Source: an uncultured Shimia sp. (GTDB lineage Bacteria > Pseudomonadota > Alphaproteobacteria > Rhodobacterales > Rhodobacteraceae). Taken from it: a DNA stretch of 64,000 nt. The notes beneath the pieces are model-generated. The model saw only the letters and a list, made by a program, of their open reading frames with translations, did no database searches and was not told the origin of the DNA. Position numbers and translations under genes: made by a program. The stretch lies in the NCBI RefSeq assembly GCF_947493595.1, contig NZ_CANLRL010000013.1, positions 1-64,000 of the forward strand, given 5' to 3'. Shown here piece by piece: positions 61,076 to 64,000 of the stretch; position 1 is the stretch's first letter; each line of letters starts with the position of its first letter.

Positions 61076-61845
61076 TGCAGCGCGCCTTTTGTTTGCGCCA
61101 GGGCCGTATCTGCGGCCCGTGCCAAAAGCCCCGTATCTGTCGCAATGGCAACAAAGGTGAAGCCCTCGTTCAACAGATCAGCCGCAAAAGTAGGGTCGGT
61201 GACCAAGGTGCCAACTGGCATGCCTTTGGCAATCAGTTTTTGCGCCGCCGGTTTAATCAAGGCCCATACATCCGGGTCCATCGGCTTGCCGAGTTTGCCA
61301 ATATCGGCGGCAATGTCTGCAGGTCCAAAGAAGATACCGCTGACGCCATCAACCGCGCCAATCGCTTCGGCCTGTTCGACGGCAGCACGGGTTTCCAGTT
61401 GCAAGAGAACAGCGGTTTCGTCCTCCACCCGCGCCACATAATCGGTGATGCGCCCAAAGGCCGTTGCTCGGGTCGCGCCCGAGACGCCACGAACACCGTG
61501 TGGCGGGTAGCGCGTCGCCGCAACCGCCTGTTTGGCTTCTTCCACCGTTTGGATCATCGGAAACAACAGGCCCGGCGCGCCCAGATCCAATAGCCGCTTG
61601 ACTGCAACCGCGTCGTTCCATTCTACACGCACGAGGGCCGTGGTCGGGGACGCCGCAAACGCCTGAAGCTGACCGAGTACGCTGAAATAATCGTTGGCGC
61701 TGTGCTCCATGTCGATCAGCGCCCAGTCGTATCCTGCGGTCGATACCACCTCTGCGGCGAAGTTGCTGCACAGGCTGATCCAAAGGCCGACTTGTTTCTC
61801 ACCGGCTGCAATAGCACTGGTGAAGGGATTGGCGGGAAGATTCAT
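61072..61845 (-). CDS. HpcH/HpaI-family class II aldolase
   Basis: A 257-residue metal-dependent pyruvate aldolase family protein. It has LWISLCSNFAAEVVSTAGYDW, the DMEHSANDYFS segment with the catalytic His, VRVEWND with the pyruvate-binding Arg, and LLQLETRAAV plus FFGPADIAADIG supplying the metal-binding Glu and Asp. The family splits 4-hydroxy-2-oxo acids into pyruvate (or a homologue) and an aldehyde. Overlaps the flavoenzyme by one base (TGATG). Confidence 0.92.
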   Translation of the reverse strand: MNLPANPFTSAIAAGEKQVGLWISLCSNFAAEVVSTAGYDWALIDMEHSANDYFSVLGQLQAFAASPTTALVRVEWNDAVAVKRLLDLGAPGLLFPMIQTVEEAKQAVAATRYPPHGVRGVSGATRATAFGRITDYVARVEDETAVLLQLETRAAVEQAEAIGAVDGVSGIFFGPADIAADIGKLGKPMDPDVWALIKPAAQKLIAKGMPVGTLVTDPTFAADLLNEGFTFVAIATDTGLLARAADTALAQTKGALQ

Positions 61846-63056
61846 CAGATAATGGCTTTCTCGATGATCGGCTTGTTTGCTGGGATCCGCTCATAGTTGA
61901 ACGGTGTCAGGTCAAGCGCGCGGTATTCGCCGTAGGTCAGCCACTCGGCCGTCCCGCGCCCCATGGCAGGCGACTGCTGCAGCCCATGGCCGGAAAAGCC
62001 ATTGAGGAAGATGAAGTTTGAAAGCTCTGTGTGCGGTCCCATGATTGCGTTGTGATCAAAAGTGTTCATGGCATAGTGCCCGCCCCATTCGGATTGCACT
62101 TTGATCGCCTCGAACTGCGGGATACGGGTCGCAAGAATGGGCCAGACGTGGTTTTCCCACATGGAGTGATCCATCGCATAATCGTCAAAATCTACCGCCG
62201 GATCATAATCGGAATGCCCGCCGCACTGATATGTCCCGCCGCCGTTTTCGCGGACGTGCACACCTGACGGGTCGATGGACAGCGGCAAGTCCTGATCCAG
62301 CGGTTGTTCGGCTTTGAAGATCCACGAATAGCGTTTGCGCGGCTCCACCGGAACGTCGATGCCCGCCATCTGGGCGGTGCGTGCCGCGCGCGGGCCGGAC
62401 GCATTGACGACCTGACCACAGGCGATCACATCGCCAGAGGCGAGAGTGACGCTTTCGACGCGGGTGCCAGCAGCGTTGCGGGTCATCGCCACAACTTCGT
62501 TCTGAATCCATTCGACACCGCGCTCGCGGCTTTGACGTCGCCACCAGTCATTGACAGCGGCCCCATCCCAATAGCCTTCATCCACCAGGTTGATGGACCC
62601 AAGCACGATGTCGTCCACATTGTAGAAAGGGTAAGCGGTCCTGATCTCCTCGGGCGTCATAAGCTGAGTTGCCGCTCCAGCCGCCAGTTGCACTTGCTGG
62701 CTTTCGCGCAGCATATCGGCAAAGCCTTCGTTGTCGGCAAAATACATGTACCCGAAGGAGCGGATGCCAAGCTCCGGCACCCGGTCATCGCCACCCATAT
62801 AGCTGCGGATGTTCTTGACGAAGTCGGCGGCAAACTGGCTGATCCGCACGTTCAATTCGGTCGAGAATTGCTGCCGCATGCAGGAGTTTGTGTGCGTGGT
62901 CGAGCAGTTCTCGTAGGTCATATCCCGTTCGACAACGAGGACCGAGCCGCTGAAATCCTTGTTGTCGGACAGGAACCAAGCGGTCGAGGCGCCCATAATG
63001 GCGCCTCCGACGATGATCACGTCATAGCTTTGCTTTGATGGGCTTTGGTTGCTCAT
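61845..63056 (-). CDS. DAO-family FAD-dependent oxidoreductase
   Basis: A 403-residue flavoprotein of the D-amino-acid/sarcosine oxidase superfamily. FAD motif VIIVGGAIMGASTAWFLS near residue 13 and closing ILNGFSGHGLQQSPAMGRG-like C-terminus (FLNGFSGHGLQQSPAMGRG). THTNSCMRQQFSTE is a substrate-loop candidate. It would oxidise a secondary amine or amino acid. Its start overlaps the hyuB-like gene (ATGA). Confidence 0.9.
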   Translation of the reverse strand: MSNQSPSKQSYDVIIVGGAIMGASTAWFLSDNKDFSGSVLVVERDMTYENCSTTHTNSCMRQQFSTELNVRISQFAADFVKNIRSYMGGDDRVPELGIRSFGYMYFADNEGFADMLRESQQVQLAAGAATQLMTPEEIRTAYPFYNVDDIVLGSINLVDEGYWDGAAVNDWWRRQSRERGVEWIQNEVVAMTRNAAGTRVESVTLASGDVIACGQVVNASGPRAARTAQMAGIDVPVEPRKRYSWIFKAEQPLDQDLPLSIDPSGVHVRENGGGTYQCGGHSDYDPAVDFDDYAMDHSMWENHVWPILATRIPQFEAIKVQSEWGGHYAMNTFDHNAIMGPHTELSNFIFLNGFSGHGLQQSPAMGRGTAEWLTYGEYRALDLTPFNYERIPANKPIIEKAII

Positions 63057-64000
63057 ATCTGGTCCCCCCTTGCGACGGCTTTTTGCACCGACGCGATGTC
63101 CTCGGCAGACAATCCATAGTCCGTCCGTGCTGTTTCCTCAGAAATATATCCTCGCGCCAGATCACGCTTCACAAGCTCACTTGGGCGTTCGGAAGGATTG
63201 CCGTAGCCAGCGCCCCCCGGAAAGGCCATCACCACCTTGCGACCGTGTGGGACGAATTGCTTGCCCTTGACCCGCATCGCTGTGCCATCGTCCTGCGCAA
63301 TCGTCGTTGGTGCGCCATTCTGGCCGCCACGGCGACCCCGCGCCGGGTGCTGGCTGCGGTCGAACATGGCTTGGATGTCAAACTCGTGGCCTTCCTGCGC
63401 GCCAACTTCCATGTACTGCCCCAAACCGCCCCGCGTCTTGCCTGCGCCGCCGCTGTCGGAGCGCAATTCCTTGCGCCAGATGATGACGGGGCCTGCGTGT
63501 TCGGTGGCCTCAATCGGCATGGTCATGACCCCCGATGGGAAGGCTGTGGCGTTCATGCCATCGTGCTCGGGCCGCGCACCAGAGCCACCGGAGTTGAAGG
63601 TCAAAACTTCGGACCTGCGCGCATCAGCAGGCGCGGGTGCATCGCTGCGCGGGCGTAAAGAGACCTGGAAGTTGCACAGACATCCCGCGCCTTCGGCGGG
63701 CACCAGACCCGGCACGATCTTGTCAAAGGCGTCATAGACCGCATCCGGCACAAAATGCCCCACGATGTGACGCAGAGCGACGGGGGCGGGGTGCAGCGCG
63801 TTTACTATGGAGTTTTCCGGTGCTGTGATTTCAAACGGCGCAAGCGAGGCTGCGTTGTTCGGGATCTCCGGCGCAATCGCCACTTTGAGCGCATAACAGG
63901 CGTATGCCTTGGTGTAGACAAGCGGGCAATTGATGCCCTTCTTGTCGAGGCCGGACGTTCCTGTGAAGTCAGTAACGATGCGGTCCCCTTCCACGCTGAC
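63053..64000 (-). CDS. Hydantoinase B/oxoprolinase family protein (5' end off the window)
   Basis: The C-terminal 315 or so residues of a HyuB-type subunit of ATP-dependent N-methylhydantoinase/5-oxoprolinase enzymes. Typical segments: NALHPAPVALRHIVGHFVPDA, GGSGARPEHDGMNATAFPSGVM, TEHAGPVIIWRKELRSDSGG and GRKVVMAFPGGAGYGNPSERP. It opens cyclic amides, normally together with HyuA. The coding frame is open at the right edge, so the gene starts outside; hyuA is probably beyond. Confidence 0.9.
   Translation of the reverse strand, partial: VSVEGDRIVTDFTGTSGLDKKGINCPLVYTKAYACYALKVAIAPEIPNNAASLAPFEITAPENSIVNALHPAPVALRHIVGHFVPDAVYDAFDKIVPGLVPAEGAGCLCNFQVSLRPRSDAPAPADARRSEVLTFNSGGSGARPEHDGMNATAFPSGVMTMPIEATEHAGPVIIWRKELRSDSGGAGKTRGGLGQYMEVGAQEGHEFDIQAMFDRSQHPARGRRGGQNGAPTTIAQDDGTAMRVKGKQFVPHGRKVVMAFPGGAGYGNPSERPSELVKRDLARGYISEETARTDYGLSAEDIASVQKAVARGDQI

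Overview
The window looks like chromosomal DNA of a marine alphaproteobacterium of the Roseobacter group (Rhodobacteraceae). This rests on gene content and order: a soxBDAG sarcosine oxidase operon, an orphan divergent fliG, secDF followed by a TSUP permease, a Mth938-like gene and ccmABCDG, a DUF1289 protein, and GC-rich hairpin repeats of a kind common in that group. No rRNA, CRISPR array or intact transposase is visible. One tRNA gene, tRNA-Leu(CAA), is present.

Layout. 0-1 kb holds a broken tyrosine-recombinase gene pointing away from dusA (1.1-2.1 kb); dusA is a known integration site. 2-6.7 kb carries a TSUP permease, an intrinsic terminator in an ORF-free gap, a membrane-anchored RTX-repeat protein, and a coupled ccmI-ruvX-DUF1289 operon. 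6.9-12.6 kb is soxB-(unknown ORF)-soxD-soxA-soxG, with the soxB-soxD junction enlarged by a small gene, a hairpin element and a possible 39-residue antisense ORF. 12.6-19.9 kb has a membrane protein, sodB, a Tat-type metallophosphoesterase, a LOG-family protein, a LysM protein and an Atm1-type ABC exporter. 20-25 kb is an RND efflux pump and its adaptor. 25.3-31.4 kb has YfgM-like and BamB-like envelope proteins, Der, a fatty acid desaturase and SerS. 31.6-38.7 kb is yajC-secD-secF, TSUP, Mth938-like, then ccmABCD-ccmG. 38.8-46.4 kb is mixed housekeeping: rpiB, DUF1223, fliG, a TPR protein, purB, two exported proteins, a hydrolase-OsmC fusion and a DUF3445 protein.

46.5-49.9 kb is a compact arginine/citrulline-to-proline cassette (arginase, CtlX-like citrulline hydrolase, ornithine cyclodeaminase) with a divergent Lrp/AsnC regulator. 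dsbB and a YqaA-type membrane gene follow, then tRNA-Leu. Right of the tRNA, 51.2-58.3 kb looks accessory: decayed coding fragments, an outer-membrane protein, a TetR regulator, a secreted metallo-beta-lactamase-fold enzyme, and an unusual pair made of a 602-residue exported/membrane protein and a HupE/UreJ-like membrane protein. A 12-base motif found near tetR and repeated inside a palindrome before the metallo-hydrolase gene suggests TetR control.

From 58.3 kb to the right edge, on the minus strand, six tightly coupled genes form a catabolic operon: hydantoinase B/oxoprolinase, DAO-type flavoenzyme, HpaI-type aldolase, aminotransferase, uronate-dehydrogenase-like protein, and an SDR without the usual Tyr/Lys pair. 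The substrate is unknown. This operon and the tRNA-adjacent TetR/MBL/HupE region are the best candidates for undescribed biology here.
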